A stretch of 64,000 bases of DNA from Cololabis saira. Taxonomy: Eukaryota; Chordata; Actinopteri; Beloniformes; Belonidae. The notes under the pieces were generated by a model. That model was given only the letters and a program-made list of their open reading frames with translations, had not been told where the DNA came from and searched no databases. The DNA is taken from assembly GCF_033807715.1 (NCBI RefSeq), contig NC_084597.1, positions 9,672,843-9,736,842 of the forward strand. Direction: 5' to 3'. The translations under genes and the position numbers were made by a program. Of this stretch, positions 1-11,069 are shown in pieces (position 1 is the first letter of the stretch; each line of letters begins with the position of its first letter).

Positions 1-1245
1 CAAGGTTGACAGCCGGTGTTCTGCCAATTTCTGCTGCTTTGCCAAAAAATGCTACCTAATGGTTTTCTACCTTTGCAGAGCTTCAATTTTACTGTGTTTT
101 ACTCAGTACTCGAGTTGTAAAATAAAATCAGGGGGGGTGGTGGATTTTATCATTTGGGGAAAGATAATTTGTGCTGATTACAAATAATATAATATATTAC
201 AAATAATAGCAGTGACCAAAACAACTGCAGAAATACTGCAGGAATGACAAAGCAGCAGTTAAATGCAGCCTTCTGTAAGCTTTAAATATCCACTGGGCTT
301 ACATCAAATACATCAAAACACAACAATAAAAACAGTTTTCTGAACTTATCAATATGACTCTGTCCTTCACAGGATAAGTAAAATGGATCACTGCAAAAAC
401 TCAAAATCTTAACAAGAATATTTGTCTTATTTCTAGTTAAAATGTCTTATTTTATTAAAAAAAAATCTCATTACACTTAAAACAAGACTCATCACTGGAA
501 AAAACTAAAATTTTCACCTGTTTCAAGTAGATTTTCACTTGAAATAAGTAGAAAAATCTGCCAGTGGAATAAGATGTTTTTGCTTGTAATAAGAAGATAA
601 ATCCCACTGGCAGACTTTTCTACTTATTTCAAGTGAAAATTTACTTGAAACAGGTGAAAATTGTCAAATAAGTTATTTTTCTGGTGTTATTTTTCTGGTG
701 ATGACTCTAAATGTTGAAATAGCAGTAAAACCACATTCATTGATGAAATGATATAAGGGATGGAAAGGGGGGATGGCAGTTTTACAGGGGGGATGATTTG
801 GACCGTTTTTATTTCAGGGGGGATGCCATCCCCCCTCATCCCCCCTCAACTCCAGTACTGGTTTTACTCCCTAAACCACTTCCTTTTCCCCCAAGTGGTC
901 CTTGTTTCTTAACAGGCCGTCATTGTAAATAAGAATGTGTTATTAATGACCTGCCTGGCTAAATAAAGGCCAATGATTGAATGAATATCAAATAAATCCG
1001 TAGAATTGTTGTTGTTTTTTTCCTCTTTATCGTATAATGTTCACAAAGTGTAATGCAATTCATGTCATGGGTAGTGTATTTTGAAGGATCAAATACTCAA
1101 TATCACATATTATCAATTTTACATGGTGCAAGAAATGATGGGCATGGCAATCAAACTTTGAAAATCGACTGTGCGCATGCGCAGAACCACAAAGTAGCAT
1201 TTCTCTGCAGGTAGCAAGGATTGGCAAAACACCGGCTCAGCCAGT
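1..1245. mobile_element. Possible TIR element, diverged inverted arms at 1-80 and about 1160-1245
   Basis: Bases 1-80 and the reverse complement of about 1160-1245 share a diverged block (CCGGTGTT, TGCCAAT, ATGCTAC, TGGTT in the same order). This suggests the ends of a DNA element, perhaps cut by the window edge. The space between holds a complete hAT MITE (104-860). The rest, including 869-1150, is AT-rich with no gene that I can see. The family is unknown and the pairing was made by eye. Confidence 0.35.
104..860 (+). mobile_element. hAT-type MITE, CAGTACT family, copy 1
   Basis: The element starts CAGTACTCGAG and ends CTCCAGTACTG, and is flanked by the perfect 8-bp duplication GTTTTACT (96-103 and 861-868). 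An 8-bp duplication with a CAG-type terminus fits the hAT superfamily. It has no coding capacity. A long internal palindrome (arms about 508-567 and 603-662) would fold into a hairpin of nearly 60 bp. Four more copies lie in this window, all inside the two ISL2EU-like elements. Confidence 0.85.
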
Positions 1246-1274
1246 GGATCGACGTTATTACTTCCTGTGGTAAC

Positions 1275-1275
<1 letters not shown>

Positions 1276-1340
<65 letters not shown>
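1276..1340. repeat. (TA)n microsatellite
   Basis: About 65 bp of alternating TA after a short GTGTG start. It abuts a 100-bp block (1341-1440) that recurs inverted at 6304-6408, next to another TA array. Confidence 0.95.
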
Positions 1341-1343
<3 letters not shown>

Positions 1344-1440
1344 CATCTTATCATAAACTATATAATCATTATTATATATACCATTTTATATACATACATT
1401 ATCCGGAATCCTCACACAATCACTACCTCGTGTCTCCTCT
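1341..1440. repeat. Inverted-repeat block, partner at 6304-6408
   Basis: This block is about 94 percent identical by eye to the reverse complement of 6304-6408. Both copies sit directly beside a TA microsatellite and their similarity stops abruptly at the same point (GTGTCTCCTCT). They could be arms of a larger element or products of a local inverted duplication. Confidence 0.75.
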
Positions 1441-2355
1441 AAATATATATTTCATCATCTATATTTGTGATCAATAGTGGGACTCAAATACCAACATGAC
1501 ACACAACCCTTAATTTGCACTTAATCCTTTTGACTTCCTCACATTTAATCCCCTTCAGACATCATAGTAGATCCATATTTTAGCACCCTTTTTACTTCAT
1601 AAACCCCTTCAACAACTTCAGCATTCAAATCAACATTTAATCATTTTCAGAAATGTAACCCCTTCAGTTTCAGTTTATTTGCATTATTCAGGGTTCATTA
1701 CCAAAAAGACAGAAAGAAACACATACACAATGTGAATTATGCCTAATTGATGTCAGTTGTATTAATGAGCAGAGAAAGTGAAATACCTTTGGGCATGTTT
1801 TGCAGTTTTTGCCAGCAACTAAGGCGTCCAGAGAGAATATCTGGTACAATATAAAAGATACTAATGCGATCAAATCAGTTTTCTTGCTAATCTTTGACAT
1901 ATCTAAGACTCTAACCACCAGCAAAGAACCATCTTCCTACCATTTACAATTCATACATTTCATTTTTTTTCATTAGTGCTCTATTCACCCACATGTAAAA
2001 CACCCAATAGATGTCAACGCAGGCCAAAGGCATATATTAGCATTTTTATAAGAAATGTGTCTACCAAATCTACAGACTAGATGGTTTCATAAATAAAAAT
2101 ATTTAAAATGAAAGAAAATAGAAAGCTGAGATGCTCAGAATATTGGTGTGAGCTTTGTGTACGGCTGTTTATGACCAATTTATATGTGTTTTTGTTAAAC
2201 AAATTGACAGGAGGAAACCCTGTCCAGTGCATATACAGTAATCTGATTTTTATCCATGTCCTAATTTGTGACAACTCAAGAAAGGATTCAGGAGAGAGAT
2301 ATCTTTTTAGCTTACTTTTTACAGTGAAAAATGAAAACGTTGGGTTGGGTTAGTG
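1441..2355. other. No gene recognised
   Basis: AT-rich sequence with only short chance reading frames. I see no splice-bounded exon, RNA gene or clear repeat terminus. The last 8 bases (2348-2355) are the left target duplication of the hAT element that follows. Confidence 0.6.
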
Positions 2356-2549
2356 CAGTGCTTCTCAAAGTGTGGGGCGCGCCCCACTGGTGGGGAATGG
2401 AGACATGTCAGGTGGGGCGCGACAAACGGGAGGAAATTTTCAATTTCATGCCTATTTTACTATAAATGCTATTGACAATAAAGATAATTCACTAAACAAA
2501 ACACACACACAAACATAGCAATAATTATATATATATATAATTATAATAA

Positions 2550-4675
2550 CCGGACTCACTGTGCACATCCAAATGTACTCCGATCACCTTCAGCTCTACA
2601 AAAATGCACTTAATACCGCCAAATCATCATATTACTCCAACCTCATTAATTCTGCCACAGGAAACAATAGAGTCCTTTTTTCAACCGTCAACCGCTTACT
2701 TCAGCCTCCAAAAACCCTCCCTCCAGACATCTCCACTGACCAGTGCACCGCCTTCCTGGACTTCTTCAGCTCCAAAATCAACATCATTCACCATCAACTG
2801 GCCTCAACACGCTCTCCCACAAATGACCCACCATGGATAACCACCACCAACCAACCTCTATCCAGCTCTCTCACCAATTTCACTCCGGTATCAGAACACA
2901 CCATCTCAGAACTCATCCGTAAAGCCAAAACCACCACCTGTCAGCTCGATCCCCTCCCCACCCTGCTCGTCAAAGCATGTCTGCCATCCATTTCCCCCAT
3001 GATTACCAAAATAATTAATTCTTCCCTCACCACTGGAACCGTTCCCCCAATCCTCAAACTAGCTGCCATCACACCCACCCTAAAAAAACCAGGTGCAGAC
3101 CCATCTGACCTCAATCACTACAGGCCCATCTCCAACCTTCCCTTCATCTCCAAAACTCTGGAAAAGGTGGTAGCAGCACAATTACAGTCCCACCTCAATC
3201 TAAATAACCTCCACGAACCCTTCCAATCCGGTTTCCGCCCCAATCACAGCACTGAAACAGCCCTGGTTAAAATCACTAACGACCTCCTCCGTGCAGCTGA
3301 CTCTGGCCTACTCACCATCCTCATCCTCCTGGACCTCAGCGCAGCTTTCGACACCATTTCTCACCCAATACTCCTGGACCGCCTGGCTGGCATTGGGATC
3401 ACTGGTGTTGCACTCTCCTGGCTTTCATCTTACCTCACTGACCGTCAACAGTTTGTCCAACTACAGAACCATAAATCCGGATGCACGGGTGTCACAATGG
3501 GTGTCCCCCAGGGGTCAGTACTGGGTCCACTTCTCTTCACCATCTACCTCCTACCCCTAGGTTCAATTCTCCGTCACCACGGGGTCCATTTTCACACTTA
3601 CGCCGATGACACTCAGATATATATCTCCTCCAACCCCACCGCTGCCATTCCTCCCGCTTCCCTCACCACCTGCCTACACGACATCAATACCTGGATGAGC
3701 AATAACTTCCTAAAACTCAACGGCAATAAAACTGAGGCTCTTCTCATCGGCTCCAAATCCACCCTCACCAAGTCACAACCCTCTCCCGCCCCTCCCATCA
3801 TCATCGACGGCTTCCCGGTACCCTTTTCCCCCCACGTCAAGAGCCTCGGCGTCATTCTGGACAATACACTCTCATTTGCACCTCACATCCACAACATCAC
3901 CCGGACTGCATTCTTCCACCTCCGCAACATCTCCAGACTTCGTCCAGCACTGTCCCAATCCAGCACCGAAATTCTGGTCCACTCATTCGTCACATCCCGT
4001 ATCGATTACTGTAATGCTCTCCTCACTGGCCTCCCAACCAAACTCACCAACAAACTACAACTCATTCAGAACTCGGCCGCCCGGATCATCACCCGCATCA
4101 AGTCATCTGACCACATCACCCCCGTCCTTATCCAACTCCACTGGCTCCCAGTCCAATACCGTATCATTTATAAAAACCTCCTCCTCACCCACAAAGCCCT
4201 TCACAACCTAGCCCCCACCTACCTCTGTGACCTACTGAAAGCATACACCCCCTCCCGCACCCTCCGCTCAACCTCTGCTGGACTTCTTTTCACTCCCACC
4301 TCACACCTTAGCAGCATGGGTGCCCGAGCTTTCAGTTGTACGGCACCCAGACTCTGGAACTCCCTCCCCCCACACATAAGACAAATAGACTCCATCACCA
4401 CCTTCAAAACGCAACTCAAGACTCACCTGTTTAAACTTGCCCATTCACTTTGACCGGTCACCACACACTACCTCCCACCATACTGTTCTGTTATCTGTAC
4501 TGTTGCTCCTTGATTGTCTAATTGTATGTATTGTGTATGTGTGTATGTATTATAATTTCTACTGTATTACTATTGTATTTCCTTTATTGTATTGTTTTGT
4601 TTTTATTCTGTAAGGTGACCTTGGGTGACATGAAAGGCGCCGTTAAATAAAATGAATTATTATTATTATTATTAA
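2550..4675 (+). mobile_element. L2-clade LINE, 5'-truncated
   Basis: The element contains a long reverse-transcriptase frame (2561-4453), a short 3' UTR, and a tail reading AAAGGCGCC...AAATAAAATGAATTATT with ATT repeats, as is typical of fish L2 elements. The 5' half (ORF1 and endonuclease) is missing. It is inserted in the hAT element at 2356-6051. The exact 5' junction is not clear because the flank is (TA)-rich. Confidence 0.85.
2561..4453 (+). CDS. L2-type LINE reverse transcriptase (5'-truncated ORF2)
   Basis: An open frame of 630 codons. It carries the non-LTR reverse transcriptase blocks in order: the [16 protein letters not shown] fingers motif, [13 protein letters not shown], motif A ([13 protein letters not shown]), [13 protein letters not shown], and the catalytic motif [10 protein letters not shown], followed by the thumb and the C-terminal LTGLP...W-PV-YRI region shared by L2/CR1-group elements. 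The upstream apurinic-type endonuclease domain is absent, so the first ATG is just an internal methionine. The protein would copy LINE RNA into DNA at the insertion site. That this frame is unbroken suggests a fairly young copy, but truncation should prevent autonomous movement. No host promoter is evident. Confidence 0.9.
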   Translation: MHIQMYSDHLQLYKNALNTAKSSYYSNLINSATGNNRVLFSTVNRLLQPPKTLPPDISTDQCTAFLDFFSSKINIIHHQLASTRSPTNDPPWITTTNQPLSSSLTNFTPVSEHTISELIRKAKTTTCQLDPLPTLLVKACLPSISPMITKIINSSLTTGTVPPILKLAAITPTLKKPGADPSDLNHYRPISNLPFISKTLEKVVAAQLQSHLNLNNLHEPFQSGFRPNHSTETALVKITNDLLRAADSGLLTILILLDLSAAFDTISHPILLDRLAGIGITGVALSWLSSYLTDRQQFVQLQNHKSGCTGVTMGVPQGSVLGPLLFTIYLLPLGSILRHHGVHFHTYADDTQIYISSNPTAAIPPASLTTCLHDINTWMSNNFLKLNGNKTEALLIGSKSTLTKSQPSPAPPIIIDGFPVPFSPHVKSLGVILDNTLSFAPHIHNITRTAFFHLRNISRLRPALSQSSTEILVHSFVTSRIDYCNALLTGLPTKLTNKLQLIQNSAARIITRIKSSDHITPVLIQLHWLPVQYRIIYKNLLLTHKALHNLAPTYLCDLLKAYTPSRTLRSTSAGLLFTPTSHLSSMGARAFSCTAPRLWNSLPPHIRQIDSITTFKTQLKTHLFKLAHSL

Positions 4676-4689
4676 TAATTAATAGCTAA

Positions 4690-5470
4690 ACCGTATTTTC
4701 GCGACCATTCGGCACGCCGTGTGGAAATCCTCAGTTTTGTGTGTAATTTCTGGATTTAAAACACACATGGCGCTTGAACAAAAAGGCACCGCCTACACAC
4801 ACGGAGCGCCGCCTTACAACCACACACTCTCACACACACAAACATACAAGTGTGGTATTTAAAAATAGAGTGGGAGCAAAACTTTGTTTGATTGTGTTTT
4901 ATTTAAGTTATTACATTAATCAAACCCATCGAAATCTCCATCCTCCGTTTCTGCATTCATCCGAGCCTGATCAGCTGTGACGGGCAGAGCCCGCAGCTCT
5001 CTGGCCGCGCTGATAGCCGAGTCATTTTCCTGCCGTACGGCCCCTCGGAAATGATGCCGGCTTTTGCAAAAGCCCGAACAACAGTCCAACCCAGCAGACA
5101 CGTCAGCCAAGCATCTTTTTAACAATCCATCCATTTAACAATCCTTCAACAGTAAACGACGGAGCCCGCCGCCCGAGCGGCAGCCGACGCATCGGCTCCC
5201 GCTCGGGCGGTGGTTCCTCCGGTCTTCGGGCCCGTCTCTGCGGCGCAGCTCCCCCGGGAGCAGCGTCTCCTTCTCGGTAGTCGCTCCGTCCGCTCCAGGC
5301 GCCCCGCCACGGAGCCTACGCCAAATGCTCTGCGTCGGTGTAACGCGGAACCATAAATCAGCCTTTACAATAATACTATGGGCGCATTGCGTCATTGGGC
5401 GTGCGGTAGCTTACATTTAAAATAAAAAAAAAATACGTTTATATCCGTCTAATAGTCCTAAAAATACGGT
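4690..5470. mobile_element. TIR element with ACCGTATTTT ends
   Basis: The left end ACCGTATTTTCGCGACCAT and the reverse complement of the right end (ACCGTATTTTTAGGACTAT) form an imperfect inverted repeat of about 20 bp. The interior is CpG-rich (5120-5400) and includes AACGCGGAACCATAAATCA (5342-5360), a motif found again at 22200-22218. No supported reading frame. The first ten bases resemble those of the mariner-like MITEs at 47383 and 61932, so a related family is possible. Confidence 0.55.
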
Positions 5471-5583
5471 AAAAAGCATTAGGGGACTGGAGAAAAATGT
5501 ACCCTGGAACTAAAGTGCAAAAACAACGATTGACGTTGGACTGTTAATTGCAGCGGGACAATATTTGCAGCATTGGACAGAAA

Positions 5584-5790
5584 GCTTTAAACATCATTCT
5601 TCCCTTTGCCACTTCATATCTCTGCGAGAAGCTTTTCAGCCGTTGCTTCTCTAAAAACTAAGTACAGATCCCAGCTCAACATTGAGCCTGATTTGAGAGT
5701 GGCAGTTTCCAGCCTGCAACCTCGTTTTGAAAGGATGTTCAGTGCAAAACAGGCAACACTGCAGCCACTAGTAATGCAGGGAAAGTTCAC
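5584..5790 (+). pseudogene. hAT transposase C-terminal fragment, frameshifted
   Basis: Two adjacent frames together show the conserved C-terminal dimerisation region of Charlie/ZBED-like hAT transposases: PFATSYLCEK in one frame, then FSAVASLKTKYRSQLNIEP and LRVAVSSLQPRFERM in another. The frame switch falls around GAGAAGCTTTTCAG near 5627-5640. The region sits about 260 bp from the right terminus of the hAT element at 2356-6051, the expected position. The rest of the transposase is not recognisable, so this is a dead copy. Confidence 0.8.
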
Positions 5791-6303
5791 TTGTTTATGT
5801 TTTTGCAAATTAAGTTATGATAGCACAACTGCACTTTTATTTTCTCTTTTTGAACTTTGTGTTATTTGTTGTTTTTTATTTTAATTCAGTATCAAATATG
5901 ACTGATATACTTGGTGCTAGTAATTTCAATACATTAAAAATAATTTGAAGTAATTCGTCAAGATTTTTGTTGGGGCGACGGAGGCAAGTGGGGCTTGAAA
6001 ATCCCCACTTGTTCAAAGTGGGGAATGACGAAAAAAGTTTGAGAACCACTGGTTTAGTGACAAGGAACTTTTTTAAAGTGTTAAAACTTAGTGGCAATGT
6101 GACTCAGTCCTTGCAAGGCGCTAAGGGTTAGGGGAGGCCTCCGAGGAGCTGAGGGCCATTGCTCTGGCTTGGGTCATTTTGTCCTGAGCCCTAGTTCCTG
6201 GCAAGGGTTAAAATTGTGCTCCAGATATTGTGTATATTGTGTATATTGTGGACCATCTACAGGTTCAAAAGCAAATACAAAGAAAAGATTTTTGCCAAAT
6301 ACA

Positions 6304-6408
6304 GGGAAGAGGAGACACAAGGTAGTGATTGTGTGGGGATTCAGGATAATGTACGTATATAAAATGGTATAGATAATAATGATTATATAGTTTATGATAA
6401 GATGTGTG
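6304..6408. repeat. Inverted-repeat block, partner at 1341-1440
   Basis: Reverse-complement copy of 1341-1440, here to the left of a TA array rather than to the right. The preceding 6052-6303 is sequence with no recognised feature. Confidence 0.75.
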
Positions 6409-6910
<502 letters not shown>

Positions 6911-6911
6911 A

Positions 6912-6932
6912 TTTGGGGGCGTCGTCCGGGAT
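6912..6932 (+). promoter_or_regulatory. Retroviral primer binding site, tRNA-Pro type
   Basis: TTGGGGGCGTCGTCCGGGAT lies one or two bases after the 5' LTR. It resembles the tRNA-Pro primer site used by gammaretroviruses (TGGGGGCTCGTCCGGGAT), with one extra base in the middle. This fixes both the LTR boundary and the class I assignment. Confidence 0.8.
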
Positions 6933-9900
6933 TGAGATCAGGAGAGAGGTAATTATGAAAAAAACAGCTGGTTGCGAAAAAGGCAGAGGACACGGCCGCG
7001 CGCAAATTCAGGGTAAGCAGACCGTTTATCTGCATTGGATATACTCAAATCAAGACCGTGTCCAAAGTCTTAAGTAAACACCCAGCTGCTGAATTTAAGA
7101 ACTGCTAAATTTAAGGAATGATAACTGCTGAATTAAGAATTGCTAAATTTAAGGAATGACAACTGCTATATTTAATGAAGAAAGGACAAAGCTGGAATAG
7201 AAATAAAGAGGAAATATATAGAAATTAAGAGGAATATTTATTAAAGGGTTAGAGGCCCCAAAATTGTCTATGGTTTGAGGCCATTTGGCATTTTTGAAAG
7301 TCTCGGGCATGGCTGCCCCACCGTAGTACCGACGGGCACTACGGATTTGCTTGGTTAGAGTCCAGGGATTTGAGACCCCCCAAATTCTAAGAGCTGCCAA
7401 AGAAACTTCAAAAAAAAGTTGATGGTATGCATTGAGGATGGAATAGGATTTTGGAAACTGTAGAGAGGTTTTTAAATGCCCAAGAAACTTTAAATGTTGA
7501 GGGAATTTGGCTTCGTGAAGATACTGTAACATCTATGTTGACATGAAAAATAGAATAAATAGAGATGGTAATATTGTGGAATATATGTAAAAAATTAAGC
7601 AGTGGCTGCTCGCCTTGTTGTGAGAGAGGAGGGGCTGTGATTATGTGTGTGTGCTGGGGTGTGTATGTGTAGATGTGTGTGTGTGTGTGTGTGTGAGACA
7701 GAGACTCCTGGGATGTGTGTGTGTGAGAGAGAGGGAGAGATGTGAGAGATAATGTGTGTGTGTGCCTTTGTGTATTGTAACCTATGTTATGTTCATGGAA
7801 TTTTGTAGATATATTCTGTCACTTTAAGAGAAAGAAAAGTATGATTTAATTGACTTCGTAGTTGGTTTTAAAATCGGAGATTGGTTAGACAGAAAAGTTG
7901 CAGGTTCAGATGCCATGGTCGTAAAAGTCCTCTGTCAGATCATGACCTGCTTTGATCGTTAGCAGATTTTACGGTGCTTGGAGATGCAGAGAAGCAGAGA
8001 TGCAGACTGTTGCTCCGATGGAAGGAGGAGGGGCTGTTTGGGTCTTTCGGCAGCACAGATAACCAAGTAATGCTTTAAAAAAGCTAGAGATTATGCTGAT
8101 AATAATCTTATTTAGGGGTTGAATAGGTGACAAATTTTAGAATATATTTGGATATTATAAGATAAAATGTTAAGAAGTAAAAGGTTTAAATTCATATGAG
8201 CCTCTCTCTGTTGACTTGGTTAAATAATATGAACAATGAGCTTCTTTAAATGATACATTCTGTGTCTATAAAGGAGACTTTTTATCTGTTAAAAATACAT
8301 GAGCTTCAGCTTCTCTGTTGACATTTTTTAAGATAACATTAACAATGAGCTTCCTTAAATGATGCATTCTGTGTCTAATAAAGAAGACTTTTTTATTTAA
8401 TAAAATATACATGAGCTTCAAGAAGAGGACTTTTTGGGAGTTTGTTTGTTTAGGTTAAGAACGTTTGTCTGTGTATTGGAGCGCCCCCCCTCAGCGAAAT
8501 ATGGTGAATTGGTTAGGGGCGTCTCACATTCACAGTTTCAAGTGAGGGCATAATAATATTAACGTCTTAGTTGATATAAAGTGTTGATGAATACAGATTT
8601 TGGAACCTGTGATAGTGGGATGATGTAATTCTGTCTGTAATTTGTATAGTTGAGGTTACTCTCATTTTTTGGGAAGTGGAAGTGCTTTTGCAAGTTTTAT
8701 TTTATTTAGGAAAAGGACCAGATCGAAATGATAAATTACAGATATGGGTTAGTGGTTTTACAATGTTATTTAGGACTATACTACGGTTATTAATATTAGG
8801 ACAGTCAGTGGATAATTTACTTTTACATTTTTGAACAGGGTTTGTCACTTTCTGTTTACTGTAACTGTTGTTGAGAGAGGAAAAATAAATATGAGTAGGG
8901 CTTGTCTATAATAGTTTGCTTTATGTTCTGATTCACACCATTATCCTTGTTTAATTACCGGTAGGTTGTTCAGGATAACTCAAGTTTCCTTTTATATTGT
9001 GTTTATTTTCATGTAATAACTTTTTATAAATAACCTGCGGTTAGGTCTTATTATATCTTTTAGTATAGTTTGGTAGATTTTATAAGATTATTTTCTATTG
9101 ACAAGCATTAGTTAGTCCTCCATTAGTGAATCAAGGACTTTTTAAATAAATTTGGATTAATATGAACGAGAAAGAAGCCTAAGGACGCAAAAAAAGTTTA
9201 CTAGGGAATTTAAAGGAGTGAAAACTGAAAAGCCACTAGGATAAGACAAGAGGGTCGGAAAAGATAACGAAGGAATGTAGGGGTATGGACAGGCCAGTCT
9301 TCACTAAACCATGTCGTAAACATGTCGGGTGAAACAGAAACAAAAAAAAAAAGAGGGGAAACTTTCAGCGCCAGGCGCAGGGTCAGTGGGGTGAGGTCCA
9401 GCCAAGAGGTACTGGTAGTAAAATCAGGCATTAAACACACACAAATTTTATGAACCACCTTGAGCACCCAACCCCCACATTACCAATACGCACACATAAG
9501 GATGGGTGGACTTAAGGGGAGGGGCCCGGGGGTTTGGCGAGGGGGTTGCCATAGAGACCCAGGAGAGACACGCCCCACAGAGAGACACCAAGGGACTGGC
9601 TGCTTTGGAGAAAAAACAGACTTTACCATTCACATGCCCCCTCAGGATGAGGGTGGGGCGCAAACCCTGAGACATTTTTTCCTCATGTCACACAAGCTCC
9701 CTGTGACCTGATGGGGACAGACCAACTGATCATGTTGGGGGTGATGATTCAGTGTGGTCCCGATGGTTTGACGCTGACCTTTCTGGACGGGGGACACGGA
9801 GACAGTCAACCATCTGAGTGGACATTGCATGTTATCTCCTCAGCCAGGTCTGGCTGCAGCAGTACAGTATGTTGGACTTTGTTTGAACCAGAAACATCGG

Positions 9901-10228
9901 TTACTCCTGGCCCGATATACGGCCTATCAACAGTGGCGCCCCTGAGTCGACACCTGGTGTCCTTACGCTTGTTCCCCCAATCCTTTACGTATCACATTAT
10001 TTTACGATACACCTAATGGTAACATGATGCCTTGCACTCACATTATGACACGACTAAGGTGGTATGAAATTATCAAAAGGCTTGCCCTCATGTGTCATTG
10101 GCTTTGCGTCTAGGCCATCAGGCTTAATGCCTCCAAAGCAAAATTATTATTACCACCCAATAGTTGTACGACATGGTGAAACAACTAGGCGTTAGGATTT
10201 AGATATTTCTGTAACAAGATCACCAACA
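6933..10228 (+). other. Degenerate retroviral interior, no gene recognised
   Basis: This is where a leader and gag/pro/pol start would be expected. No reading frame longer than about 130 codons is present on either strand, and I recognise no retroviral motif. GT- and GA-rich low-complexity DNA occurs at about 7640-7765. A tandem duplication lies at 8196-8420. Confidence 0.5.
8196..8420. repeat. Tandem duplication of about 110 bp, two copies
   Basis: Blocks CTCTGTTGAC..., ACAATGAGCTTC, TTAAATGAT-CATTCTGTGTCT and ATACATGAGCTTCA occur in the same order at about 8206-8310 and 8311-8420. Function unknown. Confidence 0.7.
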
Positions 10229-10399
10229 AGTGATCTGGTTTCAGAAAAGGGGGAGTAAGGTTGGTAATTATGTGACGTGTAAACACGACCCTACATGTAT
10301 ACAGCATGTAGCAGTTAAAGAAATTAATCAAAAGAAATTAAGAAAATTAAGCATCAAATATTTTGTACACACACGACGGATAGCACAGGGGGAAAACCA

Positions 10400-10606
10400 C
10401 ACAAGTGCATGCAAAGAATCGTTCGTGACGACAAAGTCAGGGAAGACTTAGTGAAAACACCATTTGACAAAGCGATTAATTTGTTTGTAGACGGATACTG
10501 TTTTAGATACTGGAACGAAGGGTTACAATTAGCATATGCGATAGTAAACGAGGAAGACGAAACATGGGTAACAGTAGATGCTAGAAGGATTGAAGGAATT
10601 AGAATC
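10400..10606 (+). pseudogene. Retroviral pol fragment: start of RNase H domain
   Basis: A short frame contains TPFDKAINLFVDGYCFRYWN followed by GLQLAYAIV and VDARRIEG. This matches the beginning of the retroviral RNase H fold (a first strand with the catalytic Asp in an LF-DG motif, then an A-YA-V strand). In class I retroviruses this follows reverse transcriptase in pol, but I see no YxDD reverse transcriptase motif upstream. The frame breaks off at 10606, where an unrelated repeat tail begins. The continuation of pol (integrase) is found only near 18.5 kb. Non-functional. Confidence 0.65.
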
Positions 10607-10830
10607 TGAATCAGAATCAGATTTATTAGTCAAGTTTGAACATTGCCAAAGGAATTTGACTCCGGTTATTTCGTTTTCCACTCAGATTTAAAAGAAGCAA
10701 CAGTAAATAACAAATGTACGGTAGATAAAAGTGTGGCACGTATTAAAATATATACGATTAAAAAAGTGAAAGGTGTAACAGTATAGAGGTAGACATGGTA
10801 AAGACAGCTCTTAATAAGAAATATAAATAA
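10603..10830 (+). mobile_element. Short retroposon tail or fragment
   Basis: A tract starting GAATCAGAATCAGATTTATT and running through CCAAAGGAATTTGACTCCGG resembles a common fish retroposon 3' segment. It interrupts the retroviral RNase H frame. The family and exact right end are unclear. Sequence to about 11069 is otherwise unannotated. Confidence 0.4.
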
Positions 10831-11069
10831 TAGTGGCCTTGAGATGGGAAACGGAGATTGGAATGAGTAGAGTTAAACCTGAGACCACCTGATATATTGT
10901 ACAAGCATTATGGGAGTAGTTTTATTCTTTAAGGTAAAGAATACCAGAATGGCAAACAGATGGCGATTAGGTGAATTAAATTTAGTCCAGGAATGGCACG
11001 AGTAATTTTTCTTTTCTTTTTTGTAAAAGGTCAAATTTTTTAGATAGCTGGGATAAGTATTACAGTAAA

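Larger units (their letters stand above)
2356..6051 (+). mobile_element. hAT transposon relic (Charlie/ZBED-like) carrying nested insertions
   Basis: The left end is CAGTGCTTCTCAAAGT and the right end reads AGTTTGAGAACCACTG, a classic hAT inverted-repeat pair. Flanks GGTTAGTG (2348-2355) and GTTTAGTG (6052-6059) match at 7 of 8 positions, so this is one original insertion. Inside are an L2 LINE (about 2550-4675), a TIR element with CCGTATTTT ends (4690-5470), and the C-terminal end of a hAT transposase with a frameshift (about 5584-5790). Most of the transposase gene is gone or displaced. The sequence is not expected to be active. Confidence 0.85.

Noticed and set aside
1119..1477. Several short Tyr/Ile-repeat reading frames
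   Set aside because: They are translations of the TA microsatellite in different frames.
7149..7532. 127-codon minus-strand frame inside the retroviral element
   Set aside because: Antisense to the expected gag region, no recognisable domain, low complexity in places; probably chance.
9460..10016. Plus-strand frames at 9460-9711 and 9711-10016 as possible gag or env
   Set aside because: No retroviral motif could be recognised in either frame, so no gene is called.
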